Program-made: the position numbers and the translations under genes
In this document: one piece after another, positions 25,768-35,063 of the stretch
How positions within the stretch are numbered: position 1 is the first letter of the stretch
How the letters are laid out: the number at the start of each line of letters is the position of its first letter
Source of the DNA: Rhodoblastus sp963710275
Lineage (GTDB): Bacteria; Pseudomonadota; Alphaproteobacteria; Rhizobiales; Beijerinckiaceae
Direction of reading: 5' to 3'
Assembly (NCBI GenBank): GCA_963710275.1
Contig: CAVPZS010000005.1
Coordinates: 558,001-622,000 of the forward strand
Length of the DNA: 64,000 nucleotides
The notes under the pieces: generated by a model
Databases searched by the model: none
Seen by the model: the letters and a program-made list of their open reading frames with translations, nothing else
Told to the model about the DNA's origin: nothing

Positions 25768-27582
25768 TTGATCGGCGCAGACCCAGCCTATCGGTTGCTA
25801 TTCGAGTCCGCGCCGCACGCCTATCTCGTGCTGCGGGCGGCGCCGGATTTCGAGATTGTCTTCGCCAACGCCAGATACCTGGCGATGATCGGAGTTCGGC
25901 GCGAAGAAATCGTAGGTCGGCGCCTGTTCGACGCGTTATCCGACATGCGAACCGCTCTGGCCCCTGATGGCGCCGAAAAACTTCGCGCTTCGCTGCGTCG
26001 GGCGATGCGGCAAGACGCGCCGGGCGACGAGATCCGCCTCCGATGCGGCTCCAACGGCCAAAGAGAATGGAAATGGATCAATACGCCGGCGCCGGACGAG
26101 AGAGGGAAGCCGGCCTTCATTCTGTGCCATATCGAGGATGTCACACCGCTGACGCGCGTCGGCGAAGTCCCCGCCGGAAACACGCCGGACGTCGCCATCG
26201 GATCGGAGCGTCCGCGGATCATTGTCGCCGAGAGCGATGCTGTCCTGCGCGGCCATCTTGAAGTTCTCCTCAAAGACTGGGGGTTCGACCCCATTTCGGT
26301 AGACCAAACGGAAGCGGCGTTAGCTGCCTGTCTCGTCCGACCGCCGGCGCTCTTGTTGTGCGACGCGGCCTCGCCGGGCATGGATGGCGTCGGGCTGACC
26401 CGCCGTTTGCGCGCGGACGAGAGGACGGCGGCCCTGCCGATCATGATTATTTCGGCGCATTGCGGAGAACGCGCGCGGATCGAGGGCTATGACGCCGGCG
26501 CCGACGAATATCTGGAAAAGCCTTTTGCCGACGCGGAGCTTAAAGCGCGGGTCATGGCCGTCATCCGCATCGCCGGGGCGCGCGAAAATATCGCCGGGCG
26601 TCGCCGCCGCGTCGCAGTTCTGGCGCGTCTGGCGAGCGTCGTCGAAACGGCGATGGATGCGGTCATATCGGTCAACGAGAAGCAGGAGATCACGCTGTTC
26701 AACGCCGCCGCCGAAAGGATGTTTGGCTGCGACGTCCGCGCGGCCCTGGGCCGGCCGCTCGACGACTTCATTCCGCACCGTTTTCGCGGCGCCCATGCGC
26801 GGCAAGTCGAGGCTTTCGGCAAGACCGGCGTGAGCGGACGAACCATGGGCCATCTCGGCGATCTGACGGCCCTTCGCGCCGATGGGCGCGAATTTCCCAT
26901 CGAGGCCTCGATATCCCAGGCGCGGGTCGATGGCGAATTGCTGTTCACCGTGATCTTGCGCGACATGTCCGAGCGCCAAGCCGCGATGGAGACGCAACGC
27001 CTGCTGGTCGGCGAGCTCGACCACCGCGTCAAGAATACGCTCGCCATGGTTCAGGCCATCGCCAACCAGACGGCGAAAGCCTATGCGGACCCCAAGCTCT
27101 TCGCCGAAAATTTCAACGGTCGCGTACGCGCCATGGCTAGCGCCCACAGCCTGCTGACGCAGGCCGGCTGGAAGGGCGCCGATCTCGCGGACCTGATCCA
27201 CGAACAGCTGGCGCTGGGGGCTGACCCGCGCATCATGCGCCAGGGCGCAGATGTCTTTCTCGGACCGCAAGTCGCCATGCATTTCGGCATGGTCTTGCAT
27301 GAGCTGGGCGCCAATGCGCGCAAATATGGCGCCCTGTCGCGGAGCGAGGGGCGCCTCGACCTGAACTGGTCGGTCGAGACCATCGACCATGCGACTTCGC
27401 TGACTTTCAATTGGGTCGAAACCGGCGGACCGCCGGCTGAACCGCCCAAGGAGCGACATTTTGGAACCCGTTTGATCGAATCCAGTTTAACCCATTCCCT
27501 CCATGGAACGGTCGAGCTTGATTTCGCGCCGGGAGGTTTGCGGTGCAAAATCAACTTGCCTTTGCGTCCGAGCCTTGCTTGA
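25768..27582 (+). CDS. Hybrid PAS - receiver - PAS - HWE histidine kinase
   Basis: This cytoplasmic signalling protein has 604 residues. Its order is PAS (about 5-125), a receiver domain (about 145-270; phosphoacceptor region LLLCDAASPGMDG and LEKPFAD), a second PAS (about 285-405; ITLFNAAAERMFG) and an HWE/HisKA_2 kinase (about 410-604). The kinase has the phosphorylatable His in VGELDHRVKNTLAMVQAIAN, the N-box MVLHELGANARKYGALS, and LTFNWVETGGPP carrying the WxE motif of HWE kinases. A receiver embedded between two PAS domains is unusual. The start is TTG at 25768 with AAGGGGA seven bases upstream. A single receiver gene follows immediately, the probable phosphotransfer partner. Confidence 0.88.
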   Translation: MIGADPAYRLLFESAPHAYLVLRAAPDFEIVFANARYLAMIGVRREEIVGRRLFDALSDMRTALAPDGAEKLRASLRRAMRQDAPGDEIRLRCGSNGQREWKWINTPAPDERGKPAFILCHIEDVTPLTRVGEVPAGNTPDVAIGSERPRIIVAESDAVLRGHLEVLLKDWGFDPISVDQTEAALAACLVRPPALLLCDAASPGMDGVGLTRRLRADERTAALPIMIISAHCGERARIEGYDAGADEYLEKPFADAELKARVMAVIRIAGARENIAGRRRRVAVLARLASVVETAMDAVISVNEKQEITLFNAAAERMFGCDVRAALGRPLDDFIPHRFRGAHARQVEAFGKTGVSGRTMGHLGDLTALRADGREFPIEASISQARVDGELLFTVILRDMSERQAAMETQRLLVGELDHRVKNTLAMVQAIANQTAKAYADPKLFAENFNGRVRAMASAHSLLTQAGWKGADLADLIHEQLALGADPRIMRQGADVFLGPQVAMHFGMVLHELGANARKYGALSRSEGRLDLNWSVETIDHATSLTFNWVETGGPPAEPPKERHFGTRLIESSLTHSLHGTVELDFAPGGLRCKINLPLRPSLA

Positions 27583-27608
27583 GTGACAGGACTGAACCGG
27601 GGGTCTGG

Positions 27609-27971
27609 ATGTCGCGAATTCTGGTCATCGAAGACGAATTCCTGCTCGCGGCCCATATCGGCGGCCTTCTGGAAGATGACGGATACGATGTGATCGGCCC
27701 CGTTGGGACGCTTGCCGAGGCGGTCAAGCTGGCGAATGACGAGGAATTGCACGGCGCCCTGCTCGACGTGAACATCGTCGGCGGGCGGGTGGACGATGTC
27801 GCCGCTATTCTCGCAAGTCGCGGCGTTCCCTTCGTTTTCGTCACGGGCTACGGCCGCGACCATCTGCCGCCGAATTTCCGCGACGCCTTCATCGTCAACA
27901 AACCCTTTGACGACAAGAATTTACTCGAACGCGTACGCGGCTTTGCAGGCGGTCCCTCCCGGGCCGCCTGA
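27609..27971 (+). CDS. Single-domain response regulator downstream of the HWE kinase
   Basis: This stand-alone receiver has about 120 residues: VIEDEFLLAAHIGGLLED (acidic pair Glu-Asp), the phosphoacceptor in GALLDVNIVGG, VFVTGYG and the conserved Lys in IVNKPFD. ATG 27609 gives MSRILVIEDE, the usual start; a GTG at 27543 would overlap the kinase gene. Such small regulators are commonly paired with HWE kinases in Hyphomicrobiales and pass phosphate on or compete for it. There is no output domain. Confidence 0.85.
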   Translation: MSRILVIEDEFLLAAHIGGLLEDDGYDVIGPVGTLAEAVKLANDEELHGALLDVNIVGGRVDDVAAILASRGVPFVFVTGYGRDHLPPNFRDAFIVNKPFDDKNLLERVRGFAGGPSRAA

Positions 27972-27995
27972 GCTCTCTGAACGAGGGGTCGACCG

Positions 27996-28425
27996 ATGCG
28001 AAAATCATTGCCAAGCCTGTGCCTTGCTGTTTTTTTTGGCCTGAACGGCGCCGCAATAGCCGAACTCGTCCTGGCCAGCCGGCGCCCGCGTCTATTTCAT
28101 TGAGCCAGCCAATGGAGCGATCGTGCATGGCAAGGTCACGGTCAAGTTCGGGCTCTCCGGTCTGGGCGTCGCTCCGGCCGGCGTCGAAAAGCCCAATACC
28201 GGGCACCACCATTTGCTGATCGACGTGGATGCGCCGACGGGCACGACCCTGGCTGAGCCATTGCCGGCCGATGCGCATGTGAAGCATTTCGGCGGCGGCC
28301 AGACGGAGACCACGCTGGAGCTTCCGCCTGGTCGTCACACGTTGCAGCTCATTGTCGGCGACGCCAATCACATTCCTCACGATCCGCCGCTCGAATCCGA
28401 AAAGATCGCGATCGAGGTGAAATAG
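27996..28425 (+). CDS. Exported DUF4399-type protein, one suspected base insertion
   Basis: This small secreted protein has 142 residues after removing one base near 28075. An N-terminal signal peptide (MRKSLPSLCLAVFFGLNGA) precedes a domain recognised as DUF4399: VYFIEPANGAIVHG, KVTVKFGLSGLGVAPAG, KPNTGHHHLLIDVD and the late GRHTLQLIVGDANHIPH. The His-rich segment GHHHLLID and the late ANHIPHDPP could bind metal, but this is only a guess from composition. GAGGGGTC precedes ATG 27996. It is four bases from the next exported protein gene, so the two are probably an operon. Confidence 0.75.
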
Positions 28426-28429
28426 GCGA

Positions 28430-28933
28430 ATGCGCGCCAAGGCCATCCTGACGCCGATTGTTTTGGCCGGGCTGGTCCTTGGCGCCGCGAAAGCCATGGC
28501 GCTCTCCGCCCCGGATACGGCGGTGTTCGATGTGGTGTTCGTCAACTCGTCGATGGAGCCTGAGAGCCCTGCGGAGGCGCAGCGGCTCCATCACATGGGC
28601 GATGTGTTGCGGCAGGCGCTGGAGCGCTCTGGCCAGTATCACGTCATCGACCTCCAGCCGATCAAGGCGCGGATCGACTCCGTTCGGGATATCCATGGAT
28701 GCAATGGCTGCGAGATCGCCCTCGCCAAGGACGTGGGCGCCCAGCGCGCTGTCGTCGCCTGGGTGCAGAAGGTCAGCGACCTGATCCTCAATATCAGCAT
28801 CAGGATCGAAGATGTCGGAACCGGGCGAACGCTCAAGGCCGGCAGCGTCGACATTCGCGGCAATACGAACAAATCCTGGAGCCGCGGCCTCAAATATTTG
28901 CTCGACGAACATGTGTTCGACGATCGGCGGTAG
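28430..28933 (+). CDS. Exported protein resembling DUF2380
   Basis: This predicted secreted protein has 167 residues. A signal peptide covers about residues 1-25 (TPIVLAGLVLGAAKAMALS). The mature part begins VFDVVFVNSS and contains LRQALERSGQYHVIDL, a CNGCEIALAKDVGAQ segment with two close cysteines, and NISIRIEDVGTGR. This resembles DUF2380, a family of unknown function. It follows the DUF4399 gene by four bases. Its 3' end overlaps the convergent DUF72 gene by 44 bases. Confidence 0.7.
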   Translation: MRAKAILTPIVLAGLVLGAAKAMALSAPDTAVFDVVFVNSSMEPESPAEAQRLHHMGDVLRQALERSGQYHVIDLQPIKARIDSVRDIHGCNGCEIALAKDVGAQRAVVAWVQKVSDLILNISIRIEDVGTGRTLKAGSVDIRGNTNKSWSRGLKYLLDEHVFDDRR

Positions 28934-29738
28934 CGCTCATGCGCTCGATCAGCGCCATGGCCGCAGCGGGATTGAGGACTTTTTCGCCCCCGATCAAATA
29001 AATAAAGACATCGCGCGGTTGGCCGTCCGTGGACGCCGGCTGCAGCGGCGCCAGTCCCATCGGCGCGCCGCCTGACGCCCATGTTTTTGCCCGCTCGGCC
29101 CAAAGATCGAGTTCGGCGTCGGAATAGCCGAGCTTCTCCGTCGCCTTGGCGCCCATGACGCGCGCATAGACAAAAGACGCGGTGATGTCGGCGATCTCTG
29201 GGTAGGGGCTGTCGGCGGCAAGAACAACCGCGACGCCAGCCTCCCGCGTCATGGAGACGAACTCGGCCGTGCGAAAACTGTCGTGCCGGACCTCGACGAC
29301 ATGACGCAGAGAGCGACCCTCGACGGATTTCGGCAAGAGCTTCAGGAAGGCGCCGAAATCGTCGGGGTCGAATTTCTTGTGGGGCATGAATTGCCAGTTG
29401 ATCGGGCCGAGCTTGTCCCGCAATTCCGTGACGCCGCTGGCGAAGAATCGTTCGATCGAAGGGCCAGCGTCGGCGAGCGTCCTTCGGTTGGTCGCGAAAC
29501 GCGGCGCCTTGAGCGAGAAGACGAAACCGTCCGGCGTCTCGTCACGCCATTTGGCGAAGCTCTCGGGCGTCTGCGAACGGTAGTAGGTTCCGTTGATCTC
29601 GATCGACGTCAGCTTGCGGCTGGCGTATTCGAGTTCATGTTTCTGGACCAGGTTTTCTGGATAGAATGAGCCACGCCATGGCTCATAGGTCCATCCGCCA
29701 ATTCCGACGCGAATGGCGCCGACGTCCGCTTCGCTCAT
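28890..29738 (-). CDS. DUF72 (YecE-like) TIM-barrel protein
   Basis: This 282-residue protein belongs to the DUF72 family. Typical segments are IRVGIGGWTYEPWRGSFYP at the N-terminus, YASRKLTSIEINGTYYRSQ, FVFSLKAPRFATN and YARVMGAKATEKLGYSDAEL. The function is unestablished; the family has a TIM-barrel fold. It is divergent from the DUF2945 gene and convergent with the DUF2380-like gene. No frame problems were seen. Confidence 0.85.
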   Translation of the reverse strand: MSEADVGAIRVGIGGWTYEPWRGSFYPENLVQKHELEYASRKLTSIEINGTYYRSQTPESFAKWRDETPDGFVFSLKAPRFATNRRTLADAGPSIERFFASGVTELRDKLGPINWQFMPHKKFDPDDFGAFLKLLPKSVEGRSLRHVVEVRHDSFRTAEFVSMTREAGVAVVLAADSPYPEIADITASFVYARVMGAKATEKLGYSDAELDLWAERAKTWASGGAPMGLAPLQPASTDGQPRDVFIYLIGGEKVLNPAAAMALIERMSATADRRTHVRRANI

Positions 29739-29853
29739 CTGCCTGTCGTCCCGTCGATTTCACCCGATCCTCCCAACCGCGCAAGGCGCGAATTGTTCGC
29801 AACCCTCCTTCATTTGGGACGTTGCGTTCCGACGGGATCAGGAGGGAATTTTC

Positions 29854-30066
29854 ATGGCGGGCGACTTCAAACCGGGCGACAAGGTCGAGTGGAATTCGAG
29901 CGGGGGCCACAGCGTCGGCGAGGTGGTCGCCGCGACGACCTCGCCAACGAAGATCAAGAGCCACACGGTGGCGGCCTCGAAGCAAAATCAGGAATATATC
30001 GTGCAGTCGGAGAAATCCGGCGCCAAAGCGGCGCACAAGCCCGAAAGCCTTAAGAAACGCCGCTGA
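29854..30066 (+). CDS. Small DUF2945-type (Tudor-like) protein
   Basis: This is a 70-residue basic protein starting MAGDFKPGDKVEWNSSGG and containing IKSHTVAASKQNQEYIVQSE and KPESLKKR. It matches the short DUF2945 family described as hypervirulence-associated Tudor-like proteins, function unknown. AGGAGGG lies seven bases before ATG 29854, a near-ideal ribosome-binding site, which suggests high expression. It converges on gyrB with 15 bases between stops. Confidence 0.8.
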   Translation: MAGDFKPGDKVEWNSSGGHSVGEVVAATTSPTKIKSHTVAASKQNQEYIVQSEKSGAKAAHKPESLKKRR

Positions 30067-30081
30067 GGGTCATCTCTCGGT

Positions 30082-32532
30082 TCACACGTCGAGATTGGCC
30101 ACGTTCAGCGCGTTGTCCTGGATGAATTCGCGCCGAGGCTCCACCACGTCGCCCATCAGCTTGACGAACAGGTCTTCGGCCTCGTCGCCTTCCTTGATCT
30201 TCACCTGCAACAGCGAGCGCACATTGCGGTCGAGCGTGGTTTCCCAGAGCTGTTCCGGGTTCATCTCGCCGAGACCTTTGTAACGCTGCTGCGACACGCC
30301 CTTGCCGCCGGCCGCGAGGATGGCTTCAAGCAGCGCCGTCGGGCCGCTGATCCGGGTCTCGTCGCCCCGGCGCAGCAACAGCGCCGGAGTCGCGAAGGTC
30401 TGGCGGAGGCTCGCGGCCCGCTCGTCCAGTCGGCGCGCCTCGGCGGAAGCCAGCAATCCCGCGTCGAGCGTCAGCGCCTGTTTGACGCCGCGCAATTCGC
30501 GAACCAGCACATAGCCGCCATTTTCGACCCGGCCTTCCCAGCCGCGCTCGGTTTCATCGGCCAGGGCGTCGAGTCGCGATGCGATTTCGTTCACCCGCGC
30601 CTCAGCGTCTTCCGCGCTCAAGGCCGTGATCGGCTTGAGCGCGTCGGCGATCGCTGCCTGTTCGACCAGGGTGCGGTTATAGCGATTATGCAGCTGCGCC
30701 AGGACGTTACGCACCAGCCGCGCTTCGTCGATCAGGGCGCGGAGATCCGCGCCGGCGCGCTCCTCGCCGGAGGCGAGGCGCAGGATGGCGCCATCGACGC
30801 CATTGCTCGCCAGATAATCCTCCATCGCCTTCTCGTCCTTGAGATATTGCTCGGACGAGCCGCGCTTGACCTTGTAGAGCGGCGGCTGCGCGATATAGAG
30901 GCAGCCCATGTCGATCAGCGGGCGCATCTGGCGATAGAAGAAGGTCAGCAGCAGGGTGCGGATGTGCGAGCCGTCCACGTCGGCGTCGGTCATCACGATG
31001 ATCTTGTGATAACGCAGCTTTTCCAGCTTGAACTCGTCATGGCCGATACCGGTGCCGAGCGCGGTGATCAGCGTGCCGATCTGCTCGCTCGACAGCATCT
31101 TGTCGAAGCGCGCGCGTTCGACATTGAGGATTTTTCCGCGCAGGGGCAGCACGGCCTGATATTCGCGGGCGCGGCCCTGCTTGGCGGAGCCGCCCGCGGA
31201 ATCACCCTCGACGATGAACAATTCGGCCTTGGCCGGGTCGCGTTCCTGGCAGTCGGCCAGTTTGCCGGGCAGGTTGGCGATGTCCAGCGCGCCCTTGCGC
31301 CGCGTCAGTTCGCGCGCCTTGCGCGCCGCCTCGCGGGCCGAAGCCGCCTCGACCACCTTGCCGACCACGGTCTTGGCCTCGCCGGGATGTTCCTCCAGCC
31401 ATTGGCCGAGCGCCTCGTTGACCACGCCTTCGACGACCGGCCGCACTTCCGAGGAAACCAGCTTGTCCTTGGTCTGCGAGGAGAATTTCGGGTCGGGAAC
31501 CTTGACCGAGACGACGCAGGTCAGGCCCTCGCGGCAATCGTCGCCGGTCAGGTCGACCTTTTCCTTCTTGGCCAGGCCCGAGCTTTCGGCATAGCCGTTG
31601 ACCTGGCGGGTGAGCGCGCCGCGGAAGCCGGCGAGATGGGTGCCGCCATCGCGCTGCGGAATGTTGTTGGTGAAGACCAGCACGTTCTCATGATAGCTGT
31701 CGTTCCACCACAGCGCGACCTCGACCGTGATGCCGTCGCGCTCGCCGCGCACCATCACCGGCTTGGCGAGCAGCGGCGTCTTGGCGCGATCGAGATAGCG
31801 CACGAAGGCTTCCAGGCCGCCCTCGTAGAACAGGTCTTCGCTCTTGATTTCGGCATGGCGGGCATCGGTCAGGACGATATGGACGCCGGAATTGAGAAAG
31901 GCCAGCTCCCGCAGGCGGTGTTCGATCGTTCCGTAGTCGAACTCCACATGGGTGAAGGTTTCGGTGCTGGGGAGAAAGGTCACGGACGTGCCGCGCTTGG
32001 CCTTGCCGTCGACCACCGGGGCCGGCCCGACCACGATGAGCGGCGCCACCGCGTCGCCATGACGGAAACGGATTTCATGCTCGAGGGAGTCGCGCCAGAT
32101 GCGCAAGGTCAGGTCGGAAGAGAGCGCGTTGACGACGGAAACGCCGACGCCATGCAGGCCGCCCGAAACCTTGTAGGAGTTCTGGTCGAATTTACCGCCG
32201 GCATGGAGCTGGGTCATGATGACCTCTGCCGCGGAGACGCCTTCCTCGGGGTGCAGGCCTGTGGGGATGCCGCGCCCGTTGTCGGTGACCGTGCAGGAGC
32301 CGTCGGCGTTGAGCGTCACCGTGACCAGCGTTGCGTGGCCGCCGAGGGCCTCGTCGATGGCGTTGTCCACCACCTCGTAGACCATATGGTGGAGGCCGGA
32401 GCCGTCGTCGGTGTCGCCGATATACATGCCCGGCCGTTTGCGCACGGCGTCGAGACCACGCAGAACCTTGATCGATTCCGCGCCATATTCTGTGTTCTGC
32501 GGGGCGGGGACGGAATTGTTCATGGTCGTCAA
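30082..32532 (-). CDS. gyrB: DNA gyrase subunit B
   Basis: This is the ATPase subunit of DNA gyrase, 816 residues, which introduces negative supercoils with GyrA. The GHKL ATPase domain (about 35-230) has YEVVDNAIDEALGG, DNGRGIPTGLHPEEG and GGLHGVGVSVVNALS. The transducer domain follows, then the TOPRIM region with IVEGDSAGGSAKQGR and the metal-binding DADVDGSHIRTLLLTFFYRQ, and the C-terminal RYKGLGEMNPEQLWETT. TTG 32532 has AAGGA eight bases upstream and fits better than ATG 32523. No quinolone-type change was assessed. The frame is intact over the full length. Confidence 0.97.
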   Translation of the reverse strand: MTTMNNSVPAPQNTEYGAESIKVLRGLDAVRKRPGMYIGDTDDGSGLHHMVYEVVDNAIDEALGGHATLVTVTLNADGSCTVTDNGRGIPTGLHPEEGVSAAEVIMTQLHAGGKFDQNSYKVSGGLHGVGVSVVNALSSDLTLRIWRDSLEHEIRFRHGDAVAPLIVVGPAPVVDGKAKRGTSVTFLPSTETFTHVEFDYGTIEHRLRELAFLNSGVHIVLTDARHAEIKSEDLFYEGGLEAFVRYLDRAKTPLLAKPVMVRGERDGITVEVALWWNDSYHENVLVFTNNIPQRDGGTHLAGFRGALTRQVNGYAESSGLAKKEKVDLTGDDCREGLTCVVSVKVPDPKFSSQTKDKLVSSEVRPVVEGVVNEALGQWLEEHPGEAKTVVGKVVEAASAREAARKARELTRRKGALDIANLPGKLADCQERDPAKAELFIVEGDSAGGSAKQGRAREYQAVLPLRGKILNVERARFDKMLSSEQIGTLITALGTGIGHDEFKLEKLRYHKIIVMTDADVDGSHIRTLLLTFFYRQMRPLIDMGCLYIAQPPLYKVKRGSSEQYLKDEKAMEDYLASNGVDGAILRLASGEERAGADLRALIDEARLVRNVLAQLHNRYNRTLVEQAAIADALKPITALSAEDAEARVNEIASRLDALADETERGWEGRVENGGYVLVRELRGVKQALTLDAGLLASAEARRLDERAASLRQTFATPALLLRRGDETRISGPTALLEAILAAGGKGVSQQRYKGLGEMNPEQLWETTLDRNVRSLLQVKIKEGDEAEDLFVKLMGDVVEPRREFIQDNALNVANLDV

Positions 32533-32697
32533 TGCAAAAATCCTTCAGACAGACGGATGCCGCCGTCTCCACATGATTCGGAGCCGGCATATTAACGGAA
32601 AATCAGGCGAAACGACGGAGAGAAACGCCGCTTTTCCACGGTCGGATCATTCGCGATCGAAGGTTTCGCAAGTTCTGGGCGCCCGCAGGCGCCAGTC

Positions 32698-33936
32698 TTA
32701 GGCGCCCGAAAGCGATCTGGGCGCCGGGCTCACGACAATGGTCGAACCGTTGTTGACTTGCAAGACGGAAAGGCTGCGCTCATTGCCGCCGTCGGGCCTG
32801 AAGCGGAATACGCCGTCGGCCCCGTTGAATCCGGTGGCGTTGGTCAGGATCTCCTCGCTATAGCGACGGGCTCCCTGAGTGCGCGCCAGAGCCGCGGCCA
32901 GCGAAACGGAATCATAGGCCAGGGTGGCGACGCGGGTCGGATCGGAGCCGAACTTGGCGCGATAGCGTTGGGCGAAGGCGGTGAAGCCGGCATTTTCCGG
33001 CGCCGCGAACCACGCGCCTTGCAGGGCCGGCAGGCTCAATACCCGCGAGTCGTTCCACAGTCCGGTGCCCAGGATCTGCATGTGGTGGGAATCCAGGCCG
33101 TTGGCCGCGAGAGCCTTGGCGACCTCGGGCATGGCAGAGGCCTGCTCGGGGATGAAGATGCAATCGATCTGGCCGCCGAGCGCCGCGACCTTGGCTGCGG
33201 AAGCGGCGACGGCGCCGGGCTTGTAGCGTTCAATCAGGGCCACGCGCATGTCGCGCCGCGCCGCCGCCTGCTGCAACGCGCCCGTCGCCACCGAGGCGTA
33301 GTCGTTTTCCGGCGCGAGCACGGCGACGGATTTCTTGCCTTTGCTCGCCGCGTAATCGACAATGCGGTCGGCGTAGCTTTCCACCAAGAAGGACAGGAGA
33401 TAGACGCCGCGCGCCGCCGAGGACAGGTCGGTGGAATAGGCGATGACCGGCTTGCCGGCCGCGCGCGCGACTTCCGCGGCGGCGCGCACGTCGCCCGCGA
33501 AAAGCGGTCCGAGCACGAGGTCGGCGCCCTCGGTCAGCGCCTCCTGCGTGGCGGCCCTGGCGCCGTCCGGCGTCGACCGGTCATCCTTGACCAGCAGGGT
33601 GATGTCGGAAGACCCGGCTTCCGAGATGGCGAGTTCCGCCGCATTGCGAAGCGATTGGCCAACGGCGCTTTGCCCTGTTCCCTGGGTCAGGGGCAGCACC
33701 AACGCGACCTTCACCGGGCCGGTCCCGATGGTATTGCTTCCCTGTGGACCGGGCAGCGGCGAGGATTGCACGGGCGTCGTCGGAGCCGACAGCCTTTCTT
33801 CATGCGCGCCCGGATTAAGGGCGGGCATGGAGCAGGCGGACAGCGCGGCAAAAACAACTGCGGCGCCGACCACCCGGCGCGCGGCGCCGGAAATCCTCGA
33901 TGGAATGCGCAATGTTCCCTCCGCGCTCTTGTTCAT
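32698..33936 (-). CDS. LpoA/LppC-like penicillin-binding protein activator lipoprotein
   Basis: This is a predicted outer-membrane lipoprotein of about 412 residues. The signal peptide ends in lipobox LSAC (VVFAALSACSMP). The rest is a type-I periplasmic binding fold: VKVALVLPLTQGTGQSAVGQ, DLVLGPLFAGDVRAAAEVAR, PVIAYSTDLS and FIPEQASAMPEVAKAL. LpoA of E. coli activates PBP1a; alphaproteobacterial homologues keep only this C-terminal fold. The divergent rsmI and yraN genes give the lpoA-yraM type neighbourhood seen in many proteobacteria. ATG 33936 is preferred because it places a normal signal peptide. Confidence 0.85.
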   Translation of the reverse strand: MNKSAEGTLRIPSRISGAARRVVGAAVVFAALSACSMPALNPGAHEERLSAPTTPVQSSPLPGPQGSNTIGTGPVKVALVLPLTQGTGQSAVGQSLRNAAELAISEAGSSDITLLVKDDRSTPDGARAATQEALTEGADLVLGPLFAGDVRAAAEVARAAGKPVIAYSTDLSSAARGVYLLSFLVESYADRIVDYAASKGKKSVAVLAPENDYASVATGALQQAAARRDMRVALIERYKPGAVAASAAKVAALGGQIDCIFIPEQASAMPEVAKALAANGLDSHHMQILGTGLWNDSRVLSLPALQGAWFAAPENAGFTAFAQRYRAKFGSDPTRVATLAYDSVSLAAALARTQGARRYSEEILTNATGFNGADGVFRFRPDGGNERSLSVLQVNNGSTIVVSPAPRSLSGA

Positions 33937-34124
33937 TCGCTGTCGGGCAGCGGCTTGACAGATCAGCTCCATAATGTCTTACGGCATTGGCCTTGCCTCT
34001 GGCAACATGGAGCGGCAAGGCCAGCGGAAGCTCGACGCTGCCGCATTTTCCCTTCCCGCTTGCCGGGCTGCCGCCGCCGTTCTATTGAACGAGCATATTT
34101 CTTGACGAACACGAGGCGCGCGAC

Positions 34125-35063
34125 ATGGCGCATTCCGAGCCGCATTCGCCGCCTGCATCCGGGTCCGCCGCGCCAGCTTCCTTTGTCGCTTTTGGCTTGC
34201 GCGCGGAGGCAGAGCCGATCGCGGCCGGCCTGCATGTGGTCGCCACGCCGATCGGAAACCTGCGCGACATCACCCTTCGCGCCCTGGCCACCCTGGCCGC
34301 AGCCGACGCGGTGATCGCCGAGGATACGCGGGTCAGCCGCGGCTTGCTCGCGCATTACGGGATCGCGACCCCGCTCGTCGCCTATCACGAGCATAACGCC
34401 GCCGCCATGCGCCCTATTCTGCTGGAACGATTGAGGAATGGGGCAAAGCTGGCCCTGATTTCGGACGCCGGAACGCCGCTGGTCTCCGATCCTGGCTTCA
34501 AGCTCGTCGCCGAGGCGCTGGCGGAAAAAATTCCGGTCACCTCCGCTCCGGGTCCCTCGGCCGTGCTTGCAGCGCTGGTCGTCGCGGGCCTGCCGACCGA
34601 CCGCTTCTTTTTCGAAGGGTTTTTACCGGCAAAAAGCGGCGCGCGGCGCGCGCGTATCGCAGAGCTTGCCGCTATTCCAGGCACATTGGTGCTGTTTGAA
34701 TCGGCGCGACGGCTTGCGGAAACCCTGGCCGATCTCGCCGCCGTGCTGGGGCCGCGACAGGCGGCGGTGGCGCGGGAATTGACCAAGCATTTCGAATCCG
34801 TGCGGCGCGGCGATCTGGCTACGCTCGCTGCTGATTATGAGCGCGACGGACCGCCAAAGGGCGAAATCGTTCTGTTGGTGGCGCCCCCGGGCGACGATGC
34901 GGCAGCCCTCGACGGTGCGGCCTTGGACGAAAAAATCCTCGCCGCCATGGAAAAGTTCTCGCTCAAGGACGCCGCCAGCGTTGTCGCCGCCGAGACCGGC
35001 CAGCCGCGCCGGAAGATTTACGCCCGGGCGCTGGAAATAACCGCCGGGACGAGGCCAGAGTGA
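34125..35063 (+). CDS. rsmI: 16S rRNA (cytidine1402-2'-O)-methyltransferase
   Basis: RsmI methylates the ribose of C1402 in the 16S decoding centre using S-adenosylmethionine. The 312-residue protein shows the family motifs LHVVATPIGNLRDITLRAL, DAVIAEDTRVSRGLL, LISDAGTPLVSDPGFKLV and FFFEGFLPAKSGAR. The C-terminal region (KFSLKDAASVVAAETGQPRR) is the normal helical extension. The N-terminal tail of about 30 residues (rich in Pro/Ser/Ala) is typical of alphaproteobacterial forms. The stop overlaps the GTG start of yraN (GTGA at 35060). Confidence 0.95.
   Translation: MAHSEPHSPPASGSAAPASFVAFGLRAEAEPIAAGLHVVATPIGNLRDITLRALATLAAADAVIAEDTRVSRGLLAHYGIATPLVAYHEHNAAAMRPILLERLRNGAKLALISDAGTPLVSDPGFKLVAEALAEKIPVTSAPGPSAVLAALVVAGLPTDRFFFEGFLPAKSGARRARIAELAAIPGTLVLFESARRLAETLADLAAVLGPRQAAVARELTKHFESVRRGDLATLAADYERDGPPKGEIVLLVAPPGDDAAALDGAALDEKILAAMEKFSLKDAASVVAAETGQPRRKIYARALEITAGTRPE

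Noticed and set aside
30688..32595. 635-codon plus-strand frame
   Set aside because: It is antisense to gyrB, which is fully conserved; the His/Asp/Gly-rich product is a shadow.
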